Source: Candidatus Vecturithrix granuli
GTDB taxonomy: Bacteria; Moduliflexota; Moduliflexia; Moduliflexales; Moduliflexaceae
DNA length: 32,760 bases
Reading direction: 5' to 3'
Assembly (NCBI GenBank): GCA_000739535.1
Contig: DF820473.1
Span: forward strand, 1 to 32,760
The position numbers and the translations under genes are program-made. Positions within the stretch are counted from its first letter, which is position 1. Each line of letters begins with the position of its first letter. The notes beneath the pieces are model-generated. The model was not told where the DNA came from, did not search any database, and saw only the letters and a list, made by a program, of their open reading frames with translations. Shown here piece after piece: positions 8,026-15,623 of the stretch.

Positions 8026-8123
8026 ACACTCTTCACCTCGGTGATAAAATCATGCTGTGGCAACGGTAGAAATAGGTACTTCAGCACGTCAAGATTTTTT
8101 TGCTGATACAGAGAATAAAAGTA

Positions 8124-8153
8124 TTGACAAGATTATTAGTTTCCGAGTATCCT
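8124..8153 (+). promoter_or_regulatory. Sigma-70-type promoter for the TPR gene
   Basis: TTGACA at 8124-8129 and TATCCT at 8148-8153 with an 18-bp spacer lie in the divergent region between miaB and the TPR gene, about 145 bp before the chosen start. The leader between them has no recognised structure. Confidence 0.45.
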
Positions 8154-8298
8154 TTAAAAAAAGGAATGTTCAGGATGATTGGAGCGTCTGGAAGGAAAAT
8201 AAGGAAGAGAGCTCTTGTCGTAAAAGTTCCGATTGAAAACAATCAAGAAGAGAACGCTGGATTGCCAGAAAGGTCGTCATATTCAGCGTAAAAAATCC

Positions 8299-9594
8299 AT
8301 GATTTATCTGATTATTCTACTTATCGTTGCGATGATTGCCCAAGCAATAATTATTCGAAAAGGCTTAAAGGCTGCAAAGAAAGAGATCAGACCTGGGCGA
8401 CAAGGAAAATCTGCGAAATTGCCAGGCATCTCTCCGTCCAATATACAAAATCAACATGCGGAATCACAGTTTGGGACACCTGTTGAAACCGAGTCTTATG
8501 AGTTTCCCGGTCAAAAGGACAAACAACCTCGTCTTGTGGAATTTCCTGGAAAAACGCAAAGTCCGGTGGAATTCGCTGAAATTCAAAAAGAAATCAGGGA
8601 AAAAGAACGACCGAAAGAGCGGGCGCCTCAGGAGCAATCGATGTTGGATATTATTCAGGAAATTCGGCGTGGAACCGTGCGGAATGAATTTCGCACTGAG
8701 GGGGAATCGGTTTCACAAAAACATGAGCAGAATCAGGAAATAGAAGACCAGGAGCAGTCGCCAGGAGGATTGCTTTCTGACAAAGGCGAAGTTATTGAAA
8801 AATTTGCGGAAAATGACATTCTTGATGTGAGTGCAGAGGAACTTCCCGCTGATTTTGAAGAAACTCAGGGAGAGATTGAGGAGGCTGAAGAGGCATCTTC
8901 GTCATCTGAAGAACTGGTGAAGGCAGGGGTTCTATTGGTGCGGCAGGAAAAATTGGATGAGGGTATCTCGCTGTTAGAACAGGCAGCTGAATTGGCCCCG
9001 GGGAAGGCTGAAGCATATTTTAATCTTGGCATCGCTTATACCCTCAAAGAATTCCCCCTGAAGGCGATTGATGCGTATCAGAAAGCGATCAAGATTGATC
9101 CGCAGTATGGAAAAGCCTTGTTTAATCTGGGTACTTTGTATTTAAAACAAGGGAATGTGCCACAAGCTGTTGAACAGTTAGAGCATGCCGTGAACTTTTT
9201 ACAAGATCCGATGAAGGCCCTATGGAACCTGTATGAAGCTTATCGCAGCAGCGAGCAGTTCCCTCGGGCGTTGGCGACCTTGCAGCGGTTGATCGAACTC
9301 GAACCTGACGACGCCACTCTGCACAATCACCTGGGGATTTGTTATGTCAAACTTGGCGATTATCCTAAAGCGATTCATTCCTGGAAACATGCGCTGACAT
9401 TAGGGGCATCGTCCCATCTCATTTATTACAATCTGGGAAAAACATACGAATTGTGCGGGGACATGCTCCATGCGATCGAGCAGTATCAACAGTTTTTGGA
9501 ATTAGCAACGCATTCCAAAAACTTGAAAAACCTCATACCAGAAGTGCAGGAACGGTTAGAGCAGTTGCGGCAACATTTGCCAGTGAATGAATGA
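8299..9594 (+). CDS. Membrane-anchored TPR protein (431 aa)
   Basis: The protein opens with one hydrophobic helix (MIYLIILLIVAMIAQAIII) followed by lysines and arginines, so the body should lie in the cytoplasm. A charged linker of about 180 residues, rich in E, Q and K and probably disordered, leads to about six tetratricopeptide repeats from residue 200 on; AEAYFNLGIAYTLKEFPLKA and KALFNLGTLYLKQGNVPQA are typical. TPRs bind partner proteins; the partner is unknown. The frame is open to a TTG at 8233, but the ATG at 8299 gives a membrane anchor at the N-terminus, so I prefer it. No strong ribosome-binding site marks either. No operon partner follows for 700 bp. Confidence 0.8.
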   Translation: MIYLIILLIVAMIAQAIIIRKGLKAAKKEIRPGRQGKSAKLPGISPSNIQNQHAESQFGTPVETESYEFPGQKDKQPRLVEFPGKTQSPVEFAEIQKEIREKERPKERAPQEQSMLDIIQEIRRGTVRNEFRTEGESVSQKHEQNQEIEDQEQSPGGLLSDKGEVIEKFAENDILDVSAEELPADFEETQGEIEEAEEASSSSEELVKAGVLLVRQEKLDEGISLLEQAAELAPGKAEAYFNLGIAYTLKEFPLKAIDAYQKAIKIDPQYGKALFNLGTLYLKQGNVPQAVEQLEHAVNFLQDPMKALWNLYEAYRSSEQFPRALATLQRLIELEPDDATLHNHLGICYVKLGDYPKAIHSWKHALTLGASSHLIYYNLGKTYELCGDMLHAIEQYQQFLELATHSKNLKNLIPEVQERLEQLRQHLPVNE

Positions 9595-10256
9595 GAACAG
9601 AATGGTGGAGATATAATCATTTTGAAGGTGTGCAGTTCACCTGGATGATATCTTGTTGAACGAAGTTTCTCAAACGTGAGATAACGGACACAAGAACAAT
9701 CTTCATAATCAAGAATTGTGCCTATGGCGGCCATGTGTTCAACAAACGAGATTGAGACAGCTATAGTTTGCAGGTGGCGACGAATGAGGCAATCTCGACA
9801 ACGTGCGGTACTGGCGTCTGCGCTCGTACCGGTCTATCGGACAGGCTGATGCTGCTCAACTCTTACGTTATAACTTGCTAACGGGAGTTACTGACTGGAA
9901 CGTGCGATAACACGCTATATCTAAAAAGACTTCAGACGGCATCGTATCGCATCTTCAGTTGAGTACCCCTGATAAGGAGGGTGTAACGTGGGTGCCATTA
10001 CAAACGTATTCAAAACAGAAAAAAGCGGGTATGCCACCATATCCTGTATCTGGAGTGCTCCTCCTCCTGGCGTTCCCTGGTATTATTGGACGTATGTCTC
10101 ATTTGATTGTAATATCGGGTGCTAAAAATAATTTCAAAAGAACTGAAACGGGACGTTTAATGATTAACCCTACAACAATATTAAGGTACGCCCGGTGATT
10201 TTTTTCTTGAATCCATTCATGTCGAGGGGTTTGAAAAATTTGGATGTTATGATATG
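9595..10256. other. Intergenic stretch without a credible gene
   Basis: About 660 bp between the TPR gene and the biotinyl-carrier gene. A 79-codon open frame at 9959-10198 lacks family resemblance and a convincing start. I see no RNA gene, transposase remnant or strong repeat. Confidence 0.5.
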
Positions 10257-10289
10257 CCTGTTCCGCTTTCTGAGAGAAAACGGAACAGG
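10257..10289. terminator. Stable hairpin after the biotinyl-carrier gene
   Basis: CCTGTTCCG (10257-10265) pairs with CGGAACAGG (10281-10289), and TTTCT with AGAAA inside, broken by one C/A mismatch around a GAG loop. It lies 33 bp past the stop codon of the minus-strand biotinyl gene. There is no adjacent U-tract, so it may stop transcription inefficiently or protect the mRNA end. Confidence 0.5.
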
Positions 10290-10321
10290 GATTTCATGAA
10301 AATAGGGTAAAACAGGACATT

Positions 10322-10561
10322 TTACTCGATAGTGGCGAGTTGATTATTGGCGACCACCACATCGCCGATTTTGACACGAACTTCCTGAAGTTTTCCTGGT
10401 TTGCGGACCTGAAGTTCGTGGATCATTTTCATGGATTCAATGATAAAAACACTTTGTCCTTCTTGAACATATTCTCCCTCTTGCGCCAGGATGTTTAGCA
10501 CTTTTCCGGGAAGAGGGCTGGATACGATTGTTCGCAGATTTTTCGGCAGCGCATGACTCAT
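10322..10561 (-). CDS. Stand-alone biotinyl/lipoyl-domain carrier protein (79 aa)
   Basis: The whole protein is one biotinyl domain: PLPGKVLNILAQEGEYVQEGQ, then IIESMKMIHEL with the attachment lysine K45 in the E-S-M-K-M biotin motif, then GDVVVANNQLATIE. It would carry carboxyl groups for a biotin-dependent carboxylase or decarboxylase, but no carboxylase subunit is in the window. The open frame extends upstream to 10696, yet the ATG at 10561 has GGGAGGGATC just before it, so the short form is right. It follows the sigma-factor gene after 213 bp that contain a large hairpin, so cotranscription is uncertain. Confidence 0.85.
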   Translation of the reverse strand: MSHALPKNLRTIVSSPLPGKVLNILAQEGEYVQEGQSVFIIESMKMIHELQVRKPGKLQEVRVKIGDVVVANNQLATIE

Positions 10562-10612
10562 GATGATCCCTCCCAATAGGCTTTTCTTACTGAATTTATC
10601 CAAACAGTCAGA

Positions 10613-10695
10613 TGAGCAGCCCATCAGAGATTTCTGAGGGGCGAGTATTTCGGAAATGTAAATTCTTCCTTTTTTTCCCGAAATACTCCTGCTCA
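10613..10695. repeat. Two-part hairpin between sigma-factor and biotinyl genes
   Basis: GAGTATTTCGG (10643-10653) pairs perfectly with CCGAAATACTC (10678-10688), and an outer TGAGCAG (10613-10619) pairs with CTGCTCA (10689-10695). On the minus strand it lies after the sigma-factor stop and before the biotinyl gene start. It may be a terminator or attenuating leader; no U-tract proves either. Confidence 0.45.
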
Positions 10696-10774
10696 CCTAT
10701 TCTTCTGAGAGGGAGACGAATCATCGTCAGAAAAGTTAAACGAGTTTGCGAGAATTTTAGGGAGGAAGCTCTGT

Positions 10775-11935
10775 CTAATTCAAATAATCAGAAAGCCGTC
10801 GGTGCTGGGCATGGTGGCGTAATCGTTTTTTAGCTTTGTCTTCAATCTGACGAATGCGTTCACGCGTCAGGCCCAGGCGCATCCCGACTTCTTCAAGCGT
10901 CATAGACGAGGTATAATCAATGCCATAGCGTAGGCGCAATACAATTTCTTCTTTGCCATCCAATAACTTCCCTAAGCGGTTTTTCGCGTTCAGGACGATT
11001 TTGCGCACATCTTGTAGCGGCAATTCCAGTTTGCGGGCAACTGCATCATACGGAAGGGGAGTTTCTTGTTCAATACCATAAATCCATTTCAACACTCGTT
11101 TTTCATCCTGATCCATCTTGGCGTTAAGGGCTTTGATCGCGTTCTGCTCCCGTTCATGCACAACCTCTTCATCAAGGTGCAAATAGGTCGCCGTCTCTTT
11201 GACAGACAGGGGTTTTTCAAAATTTAAGCCATACCGTAAACGCAACACCACCTCTTCGCGTTCGCTGATTTCACTCAGCATTTCTGACAGCAGATCTTCG
11301 ATCGATTGATTGACCAGGGTTTGATCAACCGGGGGAGTGACTTTCGATTCCATTAAATCAATGAAACTGCTCTCATCATTGTCGGAAAGAGGCGCGTCGA
11401 GGGAAAGATAATTGCGCGAGACGCGTAGGATATTATCAACGTCTTTGCGCGAGATATTTAAGTGTTGCGCCAATTCCTCCGGCGTTGGTTCTTTGCCGTT
11501 GTTACGTTGCAGCAACTCGCTATAAGATTGTCCTAATTTATATAATAACCCGGCTTGTTTGAGAGGGAGTCTGACCGCCCCGGCTTGTTCTGCCAGAGCC
11601 TGCATGATTGCCTGTCGAATCCACCAGACCGCATACGAGATAAATTTCACCCCTTTGGACGCATCAAAGCGGGTGGCTGCTTCGAGCAAGCCGATATTGC
11701 CTTCATTGATCAGATCTGGTAACGACATGCCACACCCCTGATACCCCTGAGCGACTTTGACCACAAAGCGAAGATTGCCTTCTACCAGACGTTTGGTCGC
11801 CTCTGAATCACCTTGTTGGATTCGAGTGGCGAGATCAATTTCTTCCTCACGCGTGGTCACCGGAATCTTTCCGATCGCCTTCAGGTAGGCACTCAGCGTA
11901 TCATGAGACACTGCATAGGAACGTTTATATGTCAT
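10775..11935 (-). CDS. Sigma-70 family factor with three tandem sigma-4-like units (386 aa)
   Basis: A primary-like sigma factor without a long region 1.1. Region 1.2 is at about residues 12-45. Region 2 is at 47-120 (NLRFVVKVAQGYQGCGM, DLINEGNIGLLEA, ISYAVWWIRQAIMQAL). Region 3 is at 122-200. Three units of sigma-4 type follow at about 222-272, 276-324 and 327-376. Each begins with a VLR/K...YG(I/L) stretch (VVLRLRYGL, VLKWIYGI, IVLRLRYGI) and continues with a helix-turn-helix-like stretch. Only the last has the canonical recognition helix LTRERIRQIE; the first two are diverged. Normal family members have one sigma-4. The gene lies 76 bp after hspR and is probably in the dnaJ-hspR heat-shock unit, which suggests a stress role. 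Recognition targets are unknown. Confidence 0.88.
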   Translation of the reverse strand: MTYKRSYAVSHDTLSAYLKAIGKIPVTTREEEIDLATRIQQGDSEATKRLVEGNLRFVVKVAQGYQGCGMSLPDLINEGNIGLLEAATRFDASKGVKFISYAVWWIRQAIMQALAEQAGAVRLPLKQAGLLYKLGQSYSELLQRNNGKEPTPEELAQHLNISRKDVDNILRVSRNYLSLDAPLSDNDESSFIDLMESKVTPPVDQTLVNQSIEDLLSEMLSEISEREEVVLRLRYGLNFEKPLSVKETATYLHLDEEVVHEREQNAIKALNAKMDQDEKRVLKWIYGIEQETPLPYDAVARKLELPLQDVRKIVLNAKNRLGKLLDGKEEIVLRLRYGIDYTSSMTLEEVGMRLGLTRERIRQIEDKAKKRLRHHAQHRRLSDYLN

Positions 11936-12011
11936 GTTAGTTCTACAAATCCCTCTAAGGTTGATGATAGTTACAGAAGGAACAACTTCTTTTTATTCAA
12001 AAACCATGCCA

Positions 12012-12422
12012 TTATTCCAGGTAATCGAGATCAGATTTTGCCATGGAGTCTTGCTTTGAGACTTTCACCAGGGCGTTCGAGGGATGTATGGCATCGTTCT
12101 GTTCTTTGTGTTGTTGCAGCATTTGAACATATTGCAATAATTGTTCCATGGCTTCCTGCATCTGTTCCATCTTCTCCCGCATACCGAGAATCACCTGAAC
12201 GCCAGCCAGGTTGACCCCGAGTTCCCGCGTCAATCGCAAAACCCTTCGTAATTTTTCAATATCTTCTTGTGAATAGAGACGCGTATTCCCATCAGTTCGT
12301 TTAGGCACAACTAATCCTTCACGTTCATATAAACGCAAGGTTTGTGGATGGATGTCGAGTAGTTCTGCCACCACGCTGATCATAAATAATGGCTTGCCTT
12401 TATCTTCTGACGCATTTGCCAT
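12012..12422 (-). CDS. hspR: HspR-like MerR-family heat-shock repressor (136 aa)
   Basis: The N-terminal MerR winged helix-turn-helix reads MISVVAELLDIHPQTLRLYEREGLVVPKRT, then the wing NTRLYSQEDIEKLRRV. A coiled-coil dimerisation helix follows, rich in M, E and Q. HPQTLRLYEREGL is typical of HspR, which represses chaperone operons by binding HAIR sites, usually with DnaK as corepressor. The gene lies 20 bp after dnaJ on the same strand, as in many dnaJ-hspR operons, and the sigma-factor gene follows. A HAIR-like site lies in front of dnaJ, so autoregulation is likely. dnaK and grpE are not in the window. GlnR-like MerR proteins are a less likely alternative. Confidence 0.85.
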   Translation of the reverse strand: MANASEDKGKPLFMISVVAELLDIHPQTLRLYEREGLVVPKRTDGNTRLYSQEDIEKLRRVLRLTRELGVNLAGVQVILGMREKMEQMQEAMEQLLQYVQMLQQHKEQNDAIHPSNALVKVSKQDSMAKSDLDYLE

Positions 12423-12442
12423 ACCTTCTTACTCTCCTTTCC

Positions 12443-13591
12443 CTATGCTGATACTCCGGACATTTTTGAAAAAAGGTGTTCTCTGGGATTTTCCGGGTGT
12501 AAACGGGCAATTTCTCGAAAGAGTTCAGAGGTGCGGATATCAACATTTTGCGGTGTCACGACCTTGACAGTCACAAACAGATCCCCCCGCCCTGCTCCCT
12601 TCATGTGAGGAATCCCTTTACCTCGCAAGCGAAATTTCTGGCCGCTTTGCGTTCCGGCCGGGAGGATCATGGATGCGTCGCCGGAATGAGTCGGCACCAC
12701 AAGTTTCGCGCCTAAAACAGCTTCAGTTATGGTAATCGGCACTTCACAGTACAAATTGTCGCCTCGTCGTTCAAAAAACGGATGCTGCTGCACCCGGGTA
12801 ATGATATATAAATCGCCCGGCCTTCCACCATTCTCTCCGGCATGTCCTTTGCCAGCTACACGCACCTTGGTACCATTATCCGCCCCGGCCGGAATTTTGA
12901 CAGAAATACGATCGGTCTGCTGTTGAACCCCTTTTCCATGGCACTCATGGCAAGGATGGCGATTGACTTTGCCGCTTCCCTGGCACTGCGAGCAAGTTTG
13001 GGGAATCCCTACATTCAAAAAACCCGCTGTAACTTTCACCTGGCCTGTGCCTTGACAATTCGAACATGTTTCCAATTCATACCCAGGTTCGGTTTTCTTC
13101 CCCTTACAATGAGAACACGTCACGGTATGTTGGAGCATGATTTTCGTATTCAAGCCATCCAGGACGTCTTCGAAACTCAAATCAATGGTATATTGAATAT
13201 CTTTACCATCCACCGGCTCCTGAGACTGAGGCGTTTGCTGGCGTCCGCCAAAGAAGGATCCGAACAGATTGCCCAAATCCCCCACATCAAATCCTACAGT
13301 TCTACTAAATTGACTGAAATCAAACCCGCTGAAATCCCAGACGCCTTGCCCGCGTCCCGCGTCTCTTCGAAAAGCCTGATGACCAAAGCGATCATATATA
13401 GCGCGTTTTTGCGGATCACTCAACACTTGATACGCCTCACTAATTTCTTTAAATTGCGCTTCTGCCTCTGCATTACCAGGATTGACGTCCGGATGATGTT
13501 TGCGGGCTAATTTTCTGTAAGCGGCCTTAATCTCTTTTTCAGAAGCCCCTTTTTTGAGATGAAGCACTTCGTAATAGTCACGCTTCGCCAT
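12443..13591 (-). CDS. dnaJ: Chaperone DnaJ (382 aa)
   Basis: A full type I Hsp40. The J domain has HPD at residues 33-35. The G/F-rich linker contains [21 protein letters not shown]. The zinc region has four CxxC repeats ([32 protein letters not shown]), the first lacking the usual final glycine. The two C-terminal peptide-binding domains follow. DnaJ delivers unfolded clients to DnaK and stimulates its ATPase. It heads the minus-strand unit dnaJ-hspR-sigma factor. The sigma-70 promoter and HAIR-like operator just upstream suggest repression by HspR. The length is normal, and the [10 protein letters not shown] start is typical. Confidence 0.95.
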   Translation of the reverse strand: MAKRDYYEVLHLKKGASEKEIKAAYRKLARKHHPDVNPGNAEAEAQFKEISEAYQVLSDPQKRAIYDRFGHQAFRRDAGRGQGVWDFSGFDFSQFSRTVGFDVGDLGNLFGSFFGGRQQTPQSQEPVDGKDIQYTIDLSFEDVLDGLNTKIMLQHTVTCSHCKGKKTEPGYELETCSNCQGTGQVKVTAGFLNVGIPQTCSQCQGSGKVNRHPCHECHGKGVQQQTDRISVKIPAGADNGTKVRVAGKGHAGENGGRPGDLYIITRVQQHPFFERRGDNLYCEVPITITEAVLGAKLVVPTHSGDASMILPAGTQSGQKFRLRGKGIPHMKGAGRGDLFVTVKVVTPQNVDIRTSELFREIARLHPENPREHLFSKMSGVSA

Positions 13592-13618
13592 CTATTCTTT
13601 CCCCTCCGCCATAAACTT

Positions 13619-13639
13619 TTTGAGCGACCGATACTCTCT
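13619..13639 (-). promoter_or_regulatory. HAIR-like operator in the dnaJ leader
   Basis: On the plus strand this reads TTTGAGC, seven bases, ACTCTCT. The HspR consensus is CTTGAGT-N7-ACTCAAG: five of seven match on the left, four of seven on the right, with exact spacing. It lies 28 bp before the dnaJ start and about 20 bp after the predicted transcription start, a suitable place for repression by the neighbouring HspR. Confidence 0.5.
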
Positions 13640-13664
13640 ATCTGTAAAAACTTTGTTTTCTTAT

Positions 13665-13693
13665 AAAATAAGATATGAGTGTAATCTTGTCAA
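13665..13693 (-). promoter_or_regulatory. Sigma-70-type promoter of dnaJ-hspR-sigma unit
   Basis: On the minus strand TTGACA (13693-13688) and TATTTT (13670-13665) are 17 bp apart. The start would be near 13658. A 12-bp AT-rich inverted repeat (13697-13708 with 13729-13740) sits just upstream of the -35 element and could bind a regulator or form an UP-like element. Confidence 0.55.
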
Positions 13694-13894
13694 TTTTTTT
13701 ATAGAAAAATAATCAAATTTCTTATTCATTTTCTATAAAATAAAATGTATTTTCACGCTGTATCTAAGGAAGAGGCACAATAAAAAATTCAGAAAAATAG
13801 CGCAAGGATAATCTGGTATTGATATAAAATTTATACTGTGAATACTCAAATTTATGCTTTTCGAAATAAAAAAGCTGGGCAGGAGTTATAATGC

Positions 13895-13937
13895 TTGTAG
13901 TTCTGCCTTCAGGCAGTCTGCTAAAGCAGGAACGACG
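13895..13937. repeat. Foldback of the GTAGTTCTGC family
   Basis: TTGTAGTTCTGCCTTCAG starting at 13895 is inverted as CTAAAGCAGGAACGACG at 13921-13937, with a few mismatches. A related foldback lies at 26595-26645. The rest of 13741-14032 shows no gene; a 60-codon frame that crosses this repeat is not credible. Confidence 0.5.
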
Positions 13938-14032
13938 GGCGTACACGCATTATGAACATTTCATTTACATGGGAAAGAGAATGCAGATATGGAGCATGAA
14001 AGGTCTCTGTCGTTTCGGAAGCATGCAAAACG

Positions 14033-14824
14033 CTAATTGAATCGGTGTTTTTGATAATCACTATTCAAGGCTCCGCGATGAAGACGTTCTTGTTGTTTCA
14101 GAAACACTAAGGGAATCTCATAAGCTGCTTCCAATTGCTCTCTCGTCAACAGGAAGGAAGCTAATCCATATTGGATGAAACCATGGGTATTGAAGAGCAG
14201 CGCGTAATCAGAATAGGTTTGCGAAATATCTAAATTGTGGACGGTATAGTACAGACTGCGGTTTTCCTGGGTAACAAACCTGGTAATAAAATCCATCGCC
14301 CGCTGTTTTTGCGGTCCCTCCATTGCAAAAATCGGTTCATCCATCATGATAATTTGGGACCCATACAACAGGCTAAAGGCTAGAATCGTTCGTTGGAGTT
14401 CACCTTTGCTGACCTCCTGAGTTTTATGATCTAACACCGATTCTAACTCAAATGCTTGAATGAGCGACTGAATCAGTTCTTCATCTTTTGGTTGGCGAAA
14501 ACCTGTGTCCAGGACAACGTGTAAGAGGGTGCGGATTGATTCATGGGTCTCAAACTCCATATTTTGAAAAATAAATGACACATATTGCTGTCGTTTTTCC
14601 TCATCTTGTAATTGCGCAGTATCGATACCCTGCACATACACCTTTCCTGAAGTTGGGAGCAACAAACCGGCGGCAAGCAGTAGAAAGGTTGATTTGCCTG
14701 TGCCATTCTGCCCGACAAGGGTCGTAATGCCACGGGCAAGCGTGAGAGAAAGATCATCAAAGATGACACTATCTGTGTCCGGATACTGAAATGTAACGTG
14801 TTCAAACACAATTTCTTTCATCAT
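14033..14824 (-). CDS. ABC transporter ATP-binding protein (263 aa)
   Basis: A single ABC nucleotide-binding domain. Walker A is GQNGTGKST (38-46), the signature is VSKGELQRT (138-146) in place of the usual LSGGQ, Walker B is IIMMDEP (158-164), and the switch histidine is H196. The signature keeps the key S and G but has K-G-E, an uncommon variant. It ends in a basic tail of about 40 residues. No permease or binding protein lies next to it: dnaJ is upstream on the same strand 440 bp away, and a divergent lipoprotein gene is on the other side. The substrate is unknown, and a role outside transport is possible. MMKEIVF starts at 14824, or one codon later. Confidence 0.85.
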   Translation of the reverse strand: MMKEIVFEHVTFQYPDTDSVIFDDLSLTLARGITTLVGQNGTGKSTFLLLAAGLLLPTSGKVYVQGIDTAQLQDEEKRQQYVSFIFQNMEFETHESIRTLLHVVLDTGFRQPKDEELIQSLIQAFELESVLDHKTQEVSKGELQRTILAFSLLYGSQIIMMDEPIFAMEGPQKQRAMDFITRFVTQENRSLYYTVHNLDISQTYSDYALLFNTHGFIQYGLASFLLTREQLEAAYEIPLVFLKQQERLHRGALNSDYQKHRFN

Positions 14825-14931
14825 AGTAAGGAATCTCTTGACATGATAAAAACAAAACGACTATACAGAAACCTTATAGCCAAGCAGAGAAAGATCTGTC
14901 AATCAGAAATATGAAATAGGAGGGAAAATAA

Positions 14932-14982
14932 GTGCAAAAGCTCTGCTTTTGCGTGTCAAAGCAGAGCTTTGACGTTCTCTGA
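14932..14982 (+). CDS. Possible 16-codon leader peptide
   Basis: GTG 14932 has AGGAGGG (14918-14924) seven bases before it, the best ribosome-binding site in the region. The frame runs 16 codons and ends at TGA 14980-14982, three bases before the ATG of the lipoprotein gene and in the same frame. The peptide would be MQKLCFCVSKQSFDVL. The lipoprotein ATG has no ribosome-binding site of its own, so reinitiation after this leader is plausible. The leader contains a strong hairpin. Confidence 0.4.
   Translation: MQKLCFCVSKQSFDVL
14935..14972 (+). promoter_or_regulatory. Alternative hairpins in the lipoprotein leader
   Basis: AAAGCTCTGCTTT (14937-14949) pairs perfectly with AAAGCAGAGCTTT (14958-14970). 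Each arm is also self-complementary (CAAAAGC with GCTTTTG; TCAAAGC with GCTTTGA), so one 13-bp hairpin or two small 7-bp hairpins can form, but not both. All lies inside the leader ORF. Confidence 0.5.
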
Positions 14983-14985
14983 ACC

Positions 14986-15537
14986 ATGAAAAGGATTCAA
15001 CGAAATTCTTGGTGGAATCTTCTCGGAATCGCATTGTTGATAGTCGGTGGAATCAGTAGTTGTAGCGATGATCCCAGTACATCGCCTGATAATTTGTATG
15101 ATCTCGAAGTCGAACTGGTCTGGGATGCGGCGATCAATATGGATATTTGGATTATTGAACCAACCGGTAAAGGCTCAGGACATGGCGATCCCGGCGATAC
15201 TGCATACAATACCGGCAATAATGTCTGCGGTTTTGGCGCGAATTGCTCCGCGGAGGCCTGTTCAGATTTGGCGTGCAATACGCTCGAACGAATTTACATT
15301 AACTCTGGTGAGGCGTTACCGGAAAGCACCGAACCATTTCATCAGTACCAAATAGGCATTTCGAATTGGAGTACTGAGACAACCAATATGATCTTATTCA
15401 TTCGCACCATAAGCGAATCGCGTACCTTTCACTGTACGGTTGACGGCCCGCGCGTCTCGTATGTTGCTGATATAACGTTCCCGGCGGGGACCATCGCCGA
15501 GATCGAATCGTTTACCGCGAACTACTGTCAGGAATAG
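14986..15537 (+). CDS. Predicted lipoprotein, unknown function (183 aa)
   Basis: A lipoprotein signal peptide is clear: basic start MKRIQRNSWW, hydrophobic LLGIALLIVGG and the lipobox ISSC with the modified cysteine at residue 26, followed by SDDPSTSPD. The mature part is beta-rich with several cysteines that could form disulfides outside the cytoplasm. LEVELVWDAAINMDIWIIEPTGKG is similar in pattern to the DUF2135/YfaP-type domain (W-D-x-x-x-D-x-W-x-x-x-P-x-G), but I hold this loosely. The ATG has no ribosome-binding site, and translation may depend on the leader ORF that ends three bases upstream. It is divergent from the ABC gene. Confidence 0.7.
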   Translation: MKRIQRNSWWNLLGIALLIVGGISSCSDDPSTSPDNLYDLEVELVWDAAINMDIWIIEPTGKGSGHGDPGDTAYNTGNNVCGFGANCSAEACSDLACNTLERIYINSGEALPESTEPFHQYQIGISNWSTETTNMILFIRTISESRTFHCTVDGPRVSYVADITFPAGTIAEIESFTANYCQE

Positions 15538-15623
15538 CCGCTATAAGGAATCATGCACTGTGAAATCTGTTTCATAGGTGCGAAAAATACTCTCACTCGA
15601 TATTTTTTATGGAGGAAAAACAG

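Noticed and set aside
9959-10198. 79-codon ORF
   Set aside because: No recognisable domain, weak start, and composition like non-coding DNA.
12842-13510. 222-codon ORF opposite dnaJ
   Set aside because: It is entirely antisense to dnaJ, whose domains are beyond doubt; a shadow frame.
13764-13946. 60-codon minus-strand ORF upstream of dnaJ
   Set aside because: It runs through AT-rich DNA and a repeat; no homology pattern.
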